From contig NC_016131.3 in NCBI RefSeq assembly GCF_000005505.3, positions 40,134,855 to 40,198,854 of the forward strand: DNA of 64,000 nt, written 5' to 3'. The DNA is from Brachypodium distachyon. Its lineage: Eukaryota; Streptophyta; Magnoliopsida; Poales; Poaceae. Below the pieces are notes generated by a model. The model was not told the origin of the DNA. It ran no database searches and saw only the letters and a program-made list of their open reading frames with translations. The position numbers and the translations under genes were made by a program. This document shows, piece by piece, positions 16,374 through 29,002 of the stretch (position 1 is the first letter of the stretch; each line of letters starts with the position of its first letter).

Positions 16374-16728
16374 ACTCAAATGAATGAAATCGGTGAAGAA
16401 TCGGAGGTTTAGGAGGGTCAGGGTTTGGAGTTTGAGAGAGAGAAGAGAAAGTTGTGCGGGGTACTGGTTTTTTTGAGCTTTTGCCCCACCGTCGGACCAT
16501 TTTTGGCGAATATTTCATGCGGTACGATCGAGGGTACGAAGCGCGCTCGTACCACGTGTTGTTGTGTGAGGAAACTGGACATTAGGGTTTTAGCATACCT
16601 AGTACGAGCATGGGTACGAGCGGGAGCCCTTGTACCGTGCCTCGTTAACTCTTCTTGCCATTTTGGACGATTCTACGAGGCTTGGTACAACCAAAGGAGC
16701 TCATACCCCACATTAAAAAAGAATCACG

Positions 16729-17051
16729 ACCATACCCCATTTTTTTAGGCAAGACAGTAGATCAATGATCTACTCTACTGCAAATATATTAATAAAAGGT
16801 TTGTAGTTACAAAGCTAATAACCAAAAATTATCGGTCAATCCTATCTAAAATTGTTAATCTAGTTACCAAACTGGTGATACTCCTGTCTTCTAGAACGAT
16901 GGAAGCCAAGACTGAGCTCTTCTTTGAAGATTTGTCTACATCTAAAAAGAGAAGGCCTGATGTTATTGAAGACATAGTCATTGCAAACTTTCCAAATACT
17001 CTAGCAAACCAGGGAAGTAATCTCCATATAGAATGGCAAACCATACCCCAT
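16729..17051 (-). mobile_element. retroposed sequence with poly(A) and 12-bp target duplication
   Basis: ACCATACCCCAT occurs at 16729-16740 and 17040-17051. Between them is 299 bp that begins with a T-run next to the left repeat, so the inserted RNA copy is on the minus strand with its A-tail at the left. An open frame of 71 aa on the minus strand (17044-16829) looks like the end of a LINE coding region or a captured fragment, but I do not recognise it. Confidence 0.65.
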
Positions 17052-17507
17052 TTCGAGTGAGAAATCTTTATCCCTCGTCAAGGTGATATGTTGTTCGAGA
17101 TAATTGAATAAGAATGAGTTAATTGTTTCATGTTAACTGCTTTCTTCATTATGTCAACATCATATGCCTTCTTACTCCTTGCAGATGTTATGCCCAAACT
17201 TTTGTGGATTTACATCTTACATAAGGATTTTCTTTCATTCCGCAAAATATATGACTAGGTTTTCCGGGCAAGCAAATAAGCTTGGTGTATGTGATATTTT
17301 GATTTGCTAAAATTGCACTGAAGACCATTTGAGCAATTGTTTGCATTTTTGGGTTTGTAATCTTCATGTGTACTTATATAAGCTTAGTGACCATGAAATT
17401 TAACAACCATCTACCGCTGAAGAAAGCACTGTGAATGTTTTACGTACAGATGTCAAGACGTCCAAGATTTGGATGATAATTTTGATGTTTGCCATGACTC
17501 AAATATC

Positions 17508-17624
17508 TACTTTCTTCGTTCCATAATTCTTGTTAAAATCTTACATGTATTTAGACACTTTTTAGAAATACATACATCTAATTTTAATCAAAATTGAGAC
17601 AGGAACTGTGAAACGGAGGGAGTA
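17508..17624. mobile_element. Stowaway MITE
   Basis: TACTTTCTTCGTTCCATAATT at the left pairs imperfectly with ACTGTGAAACGGAGGGAGTA at the right; TA targets; about 117 bp. Confidence 0.75.
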
Positions 17625-17953
17625 GATTACAAATGGCTTCACCATCGTCATGAAAACATTACTGGAGTATTAACCAATTCGTTTAAGTTATTTAGATGAC
17701 CTGCATATTTGTTGCGCGCAGCACCACCCAAACGTACAAGCCCGAGTCCGTGACGTGTCTTGCGCGGGGAGATTCCCTCGGCAGGGATCTCCTGGTGTCC
17801 ACAAAACCCAGCGGAACAACCAAAAGATTCTTCCGCTTCTTCGTCCTCCCCCTCCCCAGTGGGCTCCGGCAGCTTAATATCTCGCGCGCTCGCGAGAACC
17901 CGAGGCCCGAGCACCCGACCCCATTGTCACATTCCGTGATTGCTTTTGCGTCC

Positions 17954-20900
17954 ATGGAAATGGTAGAGTGCTCACTAGCTGCCGCCCGCGGCCCCCGCGG
18001 CCCCCGCGCCCTGCTCGGCCGTGTCCCCAGGCCCTCGCCGGCGGTTCTTGGCGCCGGGAGAACCAAGCTCCGGGTGCGGTCGGAGAGGCGGGGGCAGCCT
18101 CCGCCGGTTGTCAGGGCCTCCCCGCCGCCGGAGCACGACGGCAGGGCGCTAGGGAAGGCGGCGGTGGGGCTCGCCGCAGCAGCCGTGGTGTCGCTGAACG
18201 GGCTCGCGGGGGACTTCTCCCCGCCGCCGGCCCTGGCCGAGTCGCTCACCGTCGCGTTCCCCGTCTCCAAGGCCCGAGAGGTGGGTCTCCATGGTCCTAC
18301 TGCAGGCAGACACCACCTTCTTCCAAGAAAGGCAGGGTTCGGGGTGAATTTGTTGATTGTGTTCTTGGCAGGTAAACCGGGTGCAGAGGACGCTGGTGGA
18401 GGCATGGGGGCTGATCCGTGAGACCTTTGTCGATCCCACCTTCAACCACCAAGGTACATACCCGATTACATGCACCTGGTCTGGGATCTGTTTTGAATTA
18501 AAAAATTATAAGGATAGAAGTGGTGCAAGTTTGGTATGGACTAGTATTTCATTTTTTTTCGAAAATGAGGGAAACCCCCCGGCCTCATGCACATAGCCCT
18601 GTGGAGTAGTATTTCATGCTGCTTATAGGGTCCGTTGGAGGGATAGGGCTGTACCAGCTCAAATTGTCTCTCGGCAACCGTAAACCAGTTTTTGGGATGA
18701 TGTAGTATGTGATTCTGCTTGGTGTGCAGACTGGGACCAGAAACTTCAGCAGACTATGGTGGAGATGTTCCCACTGAAATCCGCAGATGCTGCCTATGGC
18801 AAGATCAGTGGGATGGTGTCCACTCTAGGCGATCCGTTCACAAAGATCATCAGCCCCAAGGTACGTATGAATGAGCAACGGACCATCGCACAGTAATGAT
18901 GTGCACTGTCTGGCTTCAGGCTTGTTCTCCCACATTGTGTGATTTATGAAAAGGCTAATGTATGGTTGGTGAGATGCAGGAATATCAGAGTTTCAGGATC
19001 GGAAGTGATGGGAACTTGCAAGGGGTTGGCATATTCATAAATAAGGAACCTGGCTCTGGACGCTTGGTAAGTTCAGTTTTCCCTGTAAGAAGACACCATA
19101 TGAGTGTTACAATTTCTACCTGCAAAATTTGGTGCAGCTTGTTATGAACTGCATTGAGGGAGGCCCAGCTGATCGAGCAGGCATACGTGAAGGCGATGAG
19201 CTAGTTGATATCGATGGTATTTTACTTCCTGTATCAATAGTCGATTTTAGTAGAAAGCATAATCCATACCTTACTTTTGTACTTTTGAAAAGCTTTACTT
19301 GTAAATTCATTTTAATACGATTCATGCTTTTGGTGCTGCTGTTTTTATTGTATGCCCATCTCAACGAATAACCTTTGAGACTAAATAAAAAACTATTTGA
19401 TGGACACTGACATCTGAGAAGGGTAAGAAAATAACAATGTTCCTTGGTAGCAAGCGATAAAGTTAAGGATGATGGGAGGTTAGTCAATCATACCTAACCT
19501 ACTAGTAGATCTTTTTGGTTGACCTTTTTATTGGCCTACAATTCTTGAAACTAAAGAAAAGTTGGTTGGAGCATGGATTCTATGCCGTGGACAAATAATA
19601 CGCGAGCCACAGACATGTGCCTCTGAATATTTATCGAAGAAGGATATCTTTGCACAACTGGACTTGTACCTTGTGCAATTTTAACCTTCTTATGCCGCCA
19701 CAATTGAGAACTGGTTGAGACTGATGGTGTTACATAATATTATCTTCTTGAATTCCTTTTTCCAGCATTGAGAAACCAGGTTTTCTAGATTTTCAAGAAC
19801 TAGTTGCCATGACCAAGAGGTTTATAACTGACTACTCATCCTACATTAGTAGCATCATGATGCACAGATTGATAACCAAAACATGTTTACACATGTTTAC
19901 ATACCTTTCATCTCTTGTATTAGAAGATTTCCAAAGTGGCGCAGGAGCTACGCAACCACCATGGTGGCACCGACCAAAACTCATATGCTCCAATAAAAGG
20001 CTGGAAAAGGCATGCTTATTTGTTGATGTCACTGATCAGCTCTTGCCGTCTAGAGTCTAGACGGTGTTTTGTCAATGCTCTTGGCCTCCCATTTGTTTCC
20101 CTTTTTGGTCCGCCCTTTTTTTTCATGGTTGCATTGTAAGGTCACAACCTATGTATCCAGACCAATGACCTCCTGAAAGGGACGTTGGGAGCCTGGTCTT
20201 GCAACACTTTTAAGCAACATATTCTGGTGGTGATTCCTCAATAAAAATATGTGACAGATCAGTGGCAATCCTATCCTAAGTATGATTTCCTAACTAAAAA
20301 AATTAAAGTCTTCTATTGTTAACTAATCTTAAAGTAGACGTCACAGTCTTTATATCTCTTTCTTTTTGGGGTTGAATGAATAAAGTGGATATATATTCTT
20401 TCTCCCCTGGTCTTGAAGGGACCTGTATGTATCCTCTGCTTATTCAAATAGTGAGCTTTTCTTCTTTCCTTTATTCAATGTGCCCTTAATCTCAGCTGAT
20501 TTTACAGGGAATAGTGTCTTTGGGTTGGATGGAGAAACTGTGGCTCAGAGACTTCGAGGTCGTGCTGGAACGACTGTGGAAGTGAAACTATTGGATGTAT
20601 GCCCTTATCCTCAGTCTCAACTCGAGAAGTACCTGGGGTGTTCTTTATCTGTATTTGAAAAGGAACATCTCTTAATCCTTTACTCAACTTCCTTAGTTAC
20701 ATAATAATCACATAACGAATTCTCATTACATAACTTCTGCGCAGAAATAACTTTCCTCGTCTTCCTGTATTTGATTTCTAAATGATGCATTATCGTGTCT
20801 CCAGGGTACTGGAAATGATAGGAGTGGTAGGACAAGACAAAAGGAGGTATATGCCTAACTTCTCTTATTGTGCTATAGAAAACATTTCCCAAAGCAGAAG

Positions 20901-23273
20901 GTAGTAAATAGCATGTACTTACATCAGCAGATGATATTTAAACTATCTATCTTCCTTAAAGAAAAGAAAAAAGTATTTCCGGCCTTTTTTTATACGAAAA
21001 CCTACACTTAACATTTTCCATATTTGAGAAGTGTCCAGTTTAATCAGAGATGCGTTCAGTATCAATAGCACAAAACAGTGCACATCGACCACATGCTATT
21101 TGTGATTTCCTCTTTAAGGATGTGAAATTATGTTTTTCTAATTAAACTACACATTTTGTTTTCAAAAGGTCCAGCTACGTCGTGAAGTGATCAATCTTTC
21201 ACCTGTATCAACTGCAATCATATCTCATAGTTCAGGTGATGGCCATGAGGAAAAGACTGGGTATGTTAGGCTAGCTGCCTTTTCTCAGGTAAGTACCAAA
21301 ATTTGTTATATTTTGCCTCTGTAACTTGTTATTGATAAGAAATTTTGTACTCCCTCCAACCCACATTACTTGTCGAAATATTACATGTATCTAGACGCTT
21401 TTTAAACATAGATACATCCATATTTGGGCAAATTTGAGACAAGTCATATGGGTCGGAGTGAGTAATAACTTTTCTTCGTACCAAACTACATAACAAACTC
21501 TTTCATTGCTTTCTTTACCACGTGATTATACTGAAGACATGCTGACTGTTCTGAGAGTTCCAGCTGCCAGTCATACTGAAAAACTGAATCCAAGTGATAG
21601 AGTTCCATGCCAATGTGCATGCACATGTTATGTTTTAAACCCACCAAAATAATCCATCAGACCATCGCTGCTATTTTCTCCAACTTCAGAACATTTATTT
21701 AATCTATCTTCACGTTACATTGCAAAACCCTGACCATTTTAGTTGTAGACCTAATATTGATTTGGTTGTTTTAATTCTAATGAATTTGCTGAATATGTAA
21801 ATGTTATACTAATATTTGAGCTCCTTCATGCCACGTTCTATTATTCTTTCAACCCAGACTGCTGCTGCTGAGATGGAAAGTGCCATTAAAAAGATGGAGG
21901 ATGAGGGTGTCCAGTCATATATTTTAGATCTGCGGAATAATCCAGTCAGTCTGTTCTTGTCACCATGCATCCTTACAAAATATAACTTTCTTCAAAAAAT
22001 ATTCTAGTATTAATGTTATTTTTTATACTTTATAACAGGGTGGTTTAGTAAAAGCTGGTCTTGATGTGGCTCAAATATGGTTAGATGGAGATGAAACTCT
22101 TGTGAACACAGTCGACCGTGAGGGGAATGTTCGACCAATAAATATGGTCCAAGGCCAATCTTTAACACATGATCCTCTTGTGGTGCTTGTGAGTTCCCAT
22201 TCCATGCACATTTGACTATGCGGTCTATGTTGCAATTTGTATTCCATACGAGTACAAAATTTCATAAGATCGAATATTTATAGGATTCACATCCATCATG
22301 TTTTCACATTTTTCGAAAAGCCAAGCAGTGATGTTTATAGGAGTGCTGCTTCCCTGTTAGTTTAGTATTTAATCATGTTAGTTTATTTTTCCAAGGATGT
22401 GTTTGACATTGTGTTTGATTATCACAATCCTGCTTTTACAACCAGCTTTTGCCTCTTTTACCGTTCGCGTAACTCTTTTCTGCTTCGTTGCTATTTTCCT
22501 GAAACACGCTATAAAATAAGTTAAGCACAGCGCATTTCGGCCCCTCACAGTTAGAAATATTTTTTGGTTTGGTACTTTCATGTTTTTTTCCCAAATCGCT
22601 GCATCACATAAATATTTCTTTGCTAACTACTCCTTCCGTCCCAAAATACAAATCCACGACAGTTAATTCGGGACGGAGGGAGTATAATTCTAAAATCCAA
22701 TAAAATAGTTTCATTTGTTTCTATGAGGCCTGATCTTCTGTCCATGTGCGTCAACATGTAGGTCAATGAAGAAAGTGCCAGTGCAAGTGAAATTTTGGCA
22801 GGAGCATTACATGACAATGGCCGTGCTATTTTAGTAGGTCACAAAACCTTCGGTAAAGGAAGAATACAGGCAAGGCCAAGGACGATTTCGCTAGAAACTC
22901 ATCTTATAGTGTACTGTAAAAATGCTTGAATTATTGTGTGCTTCAGTTCAGAAACATGCATAACTGAACTGAACATCCCTTGGTGCAGAGTGTGACGGAG
23001 TTGGATGATGGCTCTGCTCTATTCATCACAGTCGCGAAGTACCTCTCTCCAGCACTGCATGAAATCGACCAAGTCGGGATCCAACCAGACATACAATGCA
23101 CCCCTGACATGCTATCTTTACCAAGAGCACCTTTGCTAAGTGAAAACGGTGAAGCCCCAAGTTTGGAGATGGATTCGTGTATTATGGTGGCAGAGCAAGC
23201 GTTAGAAATTCAGCAATCGAAGGGGTCTGCTTCGTATATGGTTAGCCAGATTGTTGCTCTGATGCCATGCTGA
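17954..23273 (+). CDS. plastid C-terminal processing peptidase (CtpA/D1-processing type), 12 exons
   Basis: Exons: 17954-18280, 18372-18453, 18730-18860, 18980-19066, 19138-19216, 20508-20596, 20805-20846, 21169-21288, 21858-21944, 22039-22188, 22762-22869, 22989-23273; all phases close to 528 aa. The Arg/Ala/Pro-rich start is a plastid transit peptide. A second hydrophobic stretch ending A-L-A (about 85-95) suggests thylakoid-lumen targeting. A PDZ domain follows (about 195-275, G-V-G-I-F-I ... G-P-A-D-R-A-G-I). The Ser/Lys protease core has S405 in S-A-S-A-S-E and K430 in T-F-G-K-G, 25 residues apart, as known for the algal D1 protease. It should trim C-termini of lumenal proteins such as the photosystem II D1 precursor. 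Intron 11 has a GC donor. Confidence 0.93.
18542..18617 (-). repeat. 54-bp retroposon scar in CtpA intron 2
   Basis: TAGTATTTCAT at 18542-18552 and 18607-18617 (11 of 11) flanks 54 bp that begins with a T-run and TTTTCGAAAATGAGGG and contains a CCCCCCGG block. Read on the minus strand it ends ...CCTCATTTTCGAAAAAAA, like a grass retroposon 3' tail. Confidence 0.8.
21348..21464. mobile_element. Stowaway MITE in CtpA intron 8
   Basis: TACTCCCTCCAACCCACATTA at the left pairs with the inverse of TCATATGGGTCGGAGTGAGTA; TA targets. Confidence 0.85.
22628..22684. mobile_element. short Stowaway derivative in CtpA intron 10
   Basis: Only 57 bp: TACTCCTTCCGTCCCAAAAT and CGGGACGGAGGGAGTA with almost no core, so it is an internally deleted copy reduced to its inverted ends. 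Confidence 0.8.
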
Positions 23274-23952
23274 ATTGATGCACCTAACTGGTTATCAAAA
23301 GTTCGAGCTGTTATGGAAGGGTGCTTAATGTATTTCGACAGATGGAAATTCAGCTTTGGAAATTCAAACTCTCGTCAGCATGTTGGCTGTATGTATATAG
23401 CTGTATCCGCATTACATTGTATATAGACTGTAGTATAGACTGAATAGTGTTGTAACAATGTATAGGCTGATCCGGTAATGTAGATTTGTAGGTTACTAGG
23501 CACTGGAACTTAGCTGTTTGGTGCTTCGTGGTGGTCATATGCCCCCGTTGATTTGACAAGCACAGATTTCAGAATTGTAACTTGTATTAATGTACTACAT
23601 TTGGCATATTGGCTGCTCTACATAAATAGTATCAGTTTTATTTTCTAGTAAGAACATGTGGAAGGCCCCAGCTGATAGCCTGATACACCGTAGGAACAAA
23701 CACAACAACCGCTAAAAGTTCCAATTTTAGCTTGTTGGTAAAACATTTTGGAACCTCATGGTGCAATTTTAAAAATCATTTCAAGAAGATTGCCTGAAAG
23801 GCCCGGATGAAAGGTTTTGCATGTCAGTGGTGCGAGTGGATTTAAAATTTTGTTCAGCGAGGAATTATGGGGATCAAAGTGAACGATGTGAGCTGATGTC
23901 TCTCAACCTTTTTAACATTGTTGTGGTAAAAAAACATGACCCTTTGAAAGTG
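23274..23952. other. 3' flank of CtpA up to the LTR element
   Basis: Probable 3' UTR followed by AT-rich sequence; I see nothing else. AAGTG at 23948-23952 is the left target-site copy of the LTR element. Confidence 0.5.
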
Positions 23953-24727
23953 TGTTCGCACACGAACACGTCACCGTGTACCCTCGACGCAGAGCGCGAT
24001 ACGCGGCAACACGCGCCGAGAGATGCTCGCCGGAAGCACGATACGCAAGACAGTCCAGCAGGCGCTTTTGCTGACCCGAAACCCTGCTCGCCCGGGAGGG
24101 ACCCTGTCAGGGCGGCACGGCAGCTGTGGGCTGCCCTAGGTTGGCCTAGCAGCTCCTAGGGCCTCGTGGATTCGTTGCCCTCCAATTTGAAGAACGACGA
24201 AGAACGAGAAGAAAGATACATGGGAGAGAGATAAAAACGATAAAGTTGTAGATGTGTTTGTTCGATTGGTGTTGTTTCAATCGGCCGTCACCCCTCATGT
24301 ATATAAAGGGCAGTTGGATTTCCCGTGCAAGAAACGGACTTGGATCCACGTCCAAAACCCTAATTTAAGTCTAATTCGGACGGTTGGACCCGAACTTTCT
24401 AAAACTGTTCGGTCCAAATCTGGCTGCACTTTCAGATCCAGTTTTGAGGTAGTAAACAATCTCAGATCTCGACGACTCCAAAAGAGAAGTTGTTCGTCTC
24501 GGAAAGACGAAGAACTTTCATGTTTACGACTTTTCCATCCGAGTAGATCTTAATGACTATTTCTCTCTGTTCTTAACTTCGGTTCGCAGCACCGGAACTT
24601 CCGGCCGAACCTCCGGGTGAACCTCCGGGTGTTCTCTGTTACTCTTCTAGGAATATGCGGAACTTCCGGCTGATCATCCGGAACTTCCGGTGGAGTTTGA
24701 TTTGTAAGCCAAAATTGGTTGTGAACA
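23953..24727 (-). repeat. LTR (3' LTR in element orientation)
   Basis: 775 bp. It differs from the right LTR mostly by C/T and G/A changes; over the first 235 bases I count about 16 differences, roughly 93% identity by eye. Confidence 0.88.
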
Positions 24728-25066
24728 CATGCCCCTGTTTTTCGGCAAACTTGTGTGCCGAAAAATAACTTGCACCACTTTTATCTAAAGACGATGTCAA
24801 CACTTCGTCGACCATATATGCTAAGGGCAATAAATATATATCGGCCATATATCTTTGCTCAAAGAAACAAGAATATTTCATCCAACAAAGTCTGTATAGC
24901 CGTAATAATCAACAAACCTGGTCATGAACCTCAAATATTTTGGCCTTTTGGATTAGCAACAAAATTTGCAACTAATCAAATGAATATAGATTCGGCGATA
25001 CCCTTTCGTGATATAAATAATTATGATGCATCCATGGATCCCAATAAATCCATGAAGGGTTACCGA

Positions 25067-28011
25067 TCATACCTGGGATGAACTCCATGGCAAAGGCATC
25101 AATGGTATGTTTGAAGAATATGCAGGATGTGCTAACCGAAGATCTTGGCGAAGTGACACAAACCTTCGGTTAAATTGCTTGTTAGATTTATTGTTTCCTT
25201 TCTTAACTTTTGTTGCTATCCTTGCAACAACATCTTGCACATCACTATTGTCCTTGTGTTTATCCTTACGGACCCATGCCATGTTCTTCTTTTTCAGCTC
25301 TTCTGCACTAAGCCTTTGCAATTTTCTTTCTTGCCAACTTGATAAACCGAGTGGGCATCCCAGCTGTGATTTTGCTTTGCATAGCAGCAACTCTTCTTGA
25401 TCTTGGGCACCTTCTTTGTTATTTCAGATTTGGCAATTTGATCTTTCATCTCCTCGCCTTTAGTAGCCAAGGTCAACTTGACCGGCTCTTTATTATTTGA
25501 GATCAAATCTGAAACAACACACTCACGACCATCCTTTTTGATGCGATAAATTTGCTTGATCGCCTCCTTCTCCTTTGAGCTCCGAACCGATCCGTTTCAA
25601 TTGAAACGGTCTTTGACATGTGATTGCTGCTCAAATGTTGATCTTCTTGGAGTTGCATAACTTGGGCGAGATGATCTGGAATAAGATGGATAATGTGCCC
25701 TTGAATCATACTTGTCCCATGATGGGTATGAACAAAAATCAACATAGGGAGGTATCCATGACATTGGAATTGGTGGTCCAAAAGGAGGATATGAATTTGA
25801 TGGGTTGAATTTCTCCCTTCGCCAATTCCTGTCTTTAGACTTTCGCCTTTGGGGTGATCTTGATGCTTTTACACTACTTGGCCGATTAGCACTTTTCTCT
25901 TCACTCTCCTTCTTATACTTTTCCAACAACTGTGTGAAAGTGACTTTTGATGTCTTCCCCTTGTGCTTATTGCGGCATTTGTCCTTCTTGGTTTTGCATG
26001 CATTGATCTGTGAACCCCCCCCCCCCCCCCAGTGCTTGATGTCTTCGGTGTTGCTTCAATGGAATGTTCGCCTTCAAGAATGCCTTTAACATGCTCTTGA
26101 ACAATTCCTTCACTTATAGTATGGATCCCATCCTCAGTGTGTACCTGCAAAACTTTAGGTGAATCGGCTTGAAGTAGCCGATGCAATAGGTTGGGGCCAT
26201 CAAGACGAATCTGAATTGATTGGTCAATTATTTGTGTTTCAACAAACTTCAATCGTCCTTTCAATGGCCGATTGTACTATTTTATGAAACATGTTGCAAT
26301 TCTTAGTAATATGCTCGAACGAGTCATGCAACTTGCAATAAATTTGTCCTTGTACTGATGGCTCGACATGATGATCAAGAATTCTAATATAATTATTCTT
26401 CTGCAATACACGAAAGATATGATCACACATGTTCAAATTGAAGGTACACTTTTTATTCTCTAGCCGATATTTTTGTGACAACGGCTTTCAAACTATGCAA
26501 CCGAATGGTTCAGATTTGACATCATCCCATCCGGCTATGTGTTGCTTTCTGCACCTTTTTTTTCCGATGACTTTGAATAAACAATTACGATAGCATCGGC
26601 TTTCTGAAAGACTTCAACATTGGCTTTAAGTTTCTAAAACTAAAATAGTTATAACACACATGTCTCACTTGAGATCAAATGTAAGCCAAGTATGAAACAA
26701 GCAAAGCTACCCATGTAGATATAAAATTTAAATAAAGCAATGGGAAAAACTTTGGATGTGATAATTTGTTACTATTGGTCTCTCTAAAAGGAACAATGTG
26801 TTGACCGATATGTTCTGTAACAATTATATTTCTAGCAAATAAATTACTTCTCTCGATTGGTCTTTTAAAGCCTATGAATTTTTGCTAATAGATGCATTAA
26901 CAATTAAGTTATGACCAAATCGGAAAACAAGTAAATTATTCGTTAGATATACCTCTTTGAAGACGTTGGGAGAGCATGATGGTAGCATGGCATGAACAAT
27001 AGCTTGCTCCGCTTTCGGATGATTCTCCAACGCCTTGTCTTCTTCCTTTACTGGATCTCATGCCTCTTCAATTTGATAATCTATGTTAACCGAACATTGT
27101 TTGGCTATATTTTGTTCTTTTTGATGATCATCAATTTCTTTGGCACGGAACTCATAGGGCAGCACGTAAGCTCCCTTACATCCAGAAAAATCAAACACGG
27201 TTGTTTCACTACATTCACCATGCTCTTCTTCAAGGATGTTTGCCTCTTCTGGACATGATTGCCCCCCGATGCTTTTAGCTTCTTTCGGCACTAAAGTGTT
27301 GCCGAAACTTCGCAACTGTGGAGGGGAAACCCTGAGTTTGAACGTGTTACGTTCCTCACTCCTTTTCTTGTAAGCCTCATAAGCTTGTATTGTAGCAGGA
27401 TCATGTGGCCTTTCTATTAGTTGCCGGTGAAGAGCTTCAAACTCATGAAAATTTGATAAAAGTTTTTCCTTCAATTCATCCAACCCTGCATAAGATTGTC
27501 CAGCAATGCTTTTTGTTTCTTTTGGCAATGACCTGTTGCTGAAACTCTGCAATTGTGCAGGGGACATGCCATACGCCACAGTACTAGATGAAGGCACATG
27601 AGCTTCTATTGAAGTTTCATTTATTCGGCTATAACCATTGTGAAGGTGCGGAGCCGAATAATGAATATCGCTAGTTGCATATGGTGCCGAAAAATCTGTA
27701 ACATGGGATATAGCATATGACAGTTGAGAGTAACCGGCCAAATAGCTAGTAGTAGCATGGCCGATTCCCACATCCATTGGCATACCTGAAGGTGCACCCA
27801 CGTGTTGTGAGTAGCCTGCCGATGAATAAAACGATGAAACACTCCTTTGCTTGTTATAAAAATTTCTAACATGTGGTGCTTCATACTGATTAACCGAACT
27901 CAACATGTTGTTCATCGGCATATGAATTTCTGGGGTTGCCGATGCATAAGAGTTCAATTTTGCATGTTGCAAGTTGCCAAGATAAGTTGAAGCACGGAGA
28001 TTATTTTGCAT
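25067..28011 (-). pseudogene. degenerate gag-like coding of the LTR element
   Basis: Minus-strand frames follow in order: 28011-27058 (317 aa, Ser/Tyr/His-rich, then a D-E-L-K-E-K-L-L helical part), 26481-26239 with Y-C-K-L-H-D-S-F-E-H-x4-C typical of a grass retroelement gag-associated zinc motif, 26264-25869, 25929-25597 and 25390-25067 with P-L-G-L-S and R-L-Q-R-L-type linkers. Changes of frame and stops separate them. A run of 14 or more C residues at about 26017 disrupts one join. No protease, RT, RNase H or integrase motif was found. Confidence 0.65.
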
Positions 28012-28204
28012 CGGCTATTGCAAATAGTTAAAACTAGGGCTAGCCGATACAGTACTCATATCAAAGGATCTAGCAACATCAACATAAGAGTAATTTGCAT
28101 TTACATGAGGAGATTGAAGGTTCATGTTACCGTTGTAGATTTTGCAACCTCTTGATCATGCTCTCCTCGTAGCAAGAACGGGCTAAAGACCGTTCAAAGC
28201 TTCT

Positions 28205-28222
28205 TCCCCAGCGGAGTCGCCA
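28205..28222 (-). other. primer-binding-site-like sequence
   Basis: On the minus strand TGGCGACTCCGCTGGGGA lies seven bases inside the 5' LTR. TGGCG starts are usual for plant retrotransposon primer sites; I cannot name the priming tRNA with confidence. Confidence 0.55.
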
Positions 28223-28229
28223 AAAAGTG

Positions 28230-29002
28230 TGTTCGCACACGAACACGTCACCGTGTACCCTCGACGCCGAGCGCGATACGCGGCAACACGCGCCGAGGGA
28301 GGCTCGCCGGAAGCGCGATACACAAGATAGTCCGGCGGGCGCTTTTGTTGACCCGAAACCCCGCTCGCCCGGGAGGGACCCCGTCAGGGTGGCACGGCAG
28401 CTATGGGCTGCCCTAGGTCGGCCTAGCCGCCCCTAGGGCCTCGTGGATTCGTTGCCCTCCAACTTGAAGAACGACGAAGAACGAGAAGAAAGATACATGG
28501 GAGAGAGATAAAAACGATAAAGTTGTAGATGTGTTTGTTCGATTGGTGTTGTTTCAATCGGTCGTCACACCTCATGTATATAAAGGGCGCTGGACTTCCC
28601 GTGCAAGAAACAGACTTGGATCCACGTCCAAAACCCTAATTTAAGTCTAATTCGGACGGTTGGACCTGATTTTCCAAAACTGTTCGGTCCAAAATCTGGC
28701 TGCACCTTCCGATCCAGTTTTGAGTTAGTAAACGACCTCGGATCGCGACGACTCCAAAATCAAAGTTGTTCATCTCTAAAAAACAAAGAACTTTTTGAGT
28801 ACGACATTTCCATTCGAGTAGATATTAATGCCTATTTCTCTATGTTTTTAACTTCGGTTTTCAGCACCGGAACTTCTGGCCGAACTTCCGGGTGAACCTC
28901 CGGGTGCTCTCTGTTACTCTTCTAGGAATATGCGGAACTTCCGGCTGATCATCCAGAACTTCCGGTGGAGTTTCTTTTGTAAGCCAAAATTGGTTTTGAA
29001 CA
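28230..29002 (-). repeat. LTR (5' LTR in element orientation)
   Basis: 773 bp partner of 23953-24727, ending at the right AAGTG target copy. Confidence 0.88.

Larger units (their letters stand above)
15100..17953. other. divergent promoter region and repeat-rich intergenic stretch
   Basis: The first few hundred bases are the upstream region of the C53 gene. The remainder holds a Tourist-like MITE candidate, a 69-bp tandem pair, a 299-bp retroposon and a Stowaway element, listed separately. No host gene is supported. Confidence 0.5.
23953..29002 (-). mobile_element. non-autonomous LTR retrotransposon (gag-like only), 5.05 kb
   Basis: Two direct LTRs (23953-24727 and 28230-29002) begin TGTTCGCACACGAACACG and end GAACA. 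A perfect 5-bp target duplication AAGTG flanks the element (23948-23952 and 29003-29007). Minus orientation is set by a primer-binding-like site inside the right LTR (28205-28222; minus strand TGGCGACTCCGCTGGGGA) and a purine run with GGGGCATG beside the left LTR. The interior of about 3.5 kb holds only gag-like pieces and no reverse transcriptase or integrase. The gag style suggests a Gypsy lineage. It must have moved with proteins from another element. Confidence 0.88.

Noticed and set aside
16183..16518. Minus-strand 111-aa ORF over the 69-bp repeat
   Set aside because: Its length comes largely from the in-frame tandem duplication, and there is no homology I recognise.
17692..18421. 237-241 aa ORFs around the CtpA start, including one extending from 17696
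   Set aside because: The plus one reads through the exon 1 donor at 18281 and starts far upstream of the ATG at 17954. The minus one is a GC-driven shadow. The spliced CtpA model explains the region.
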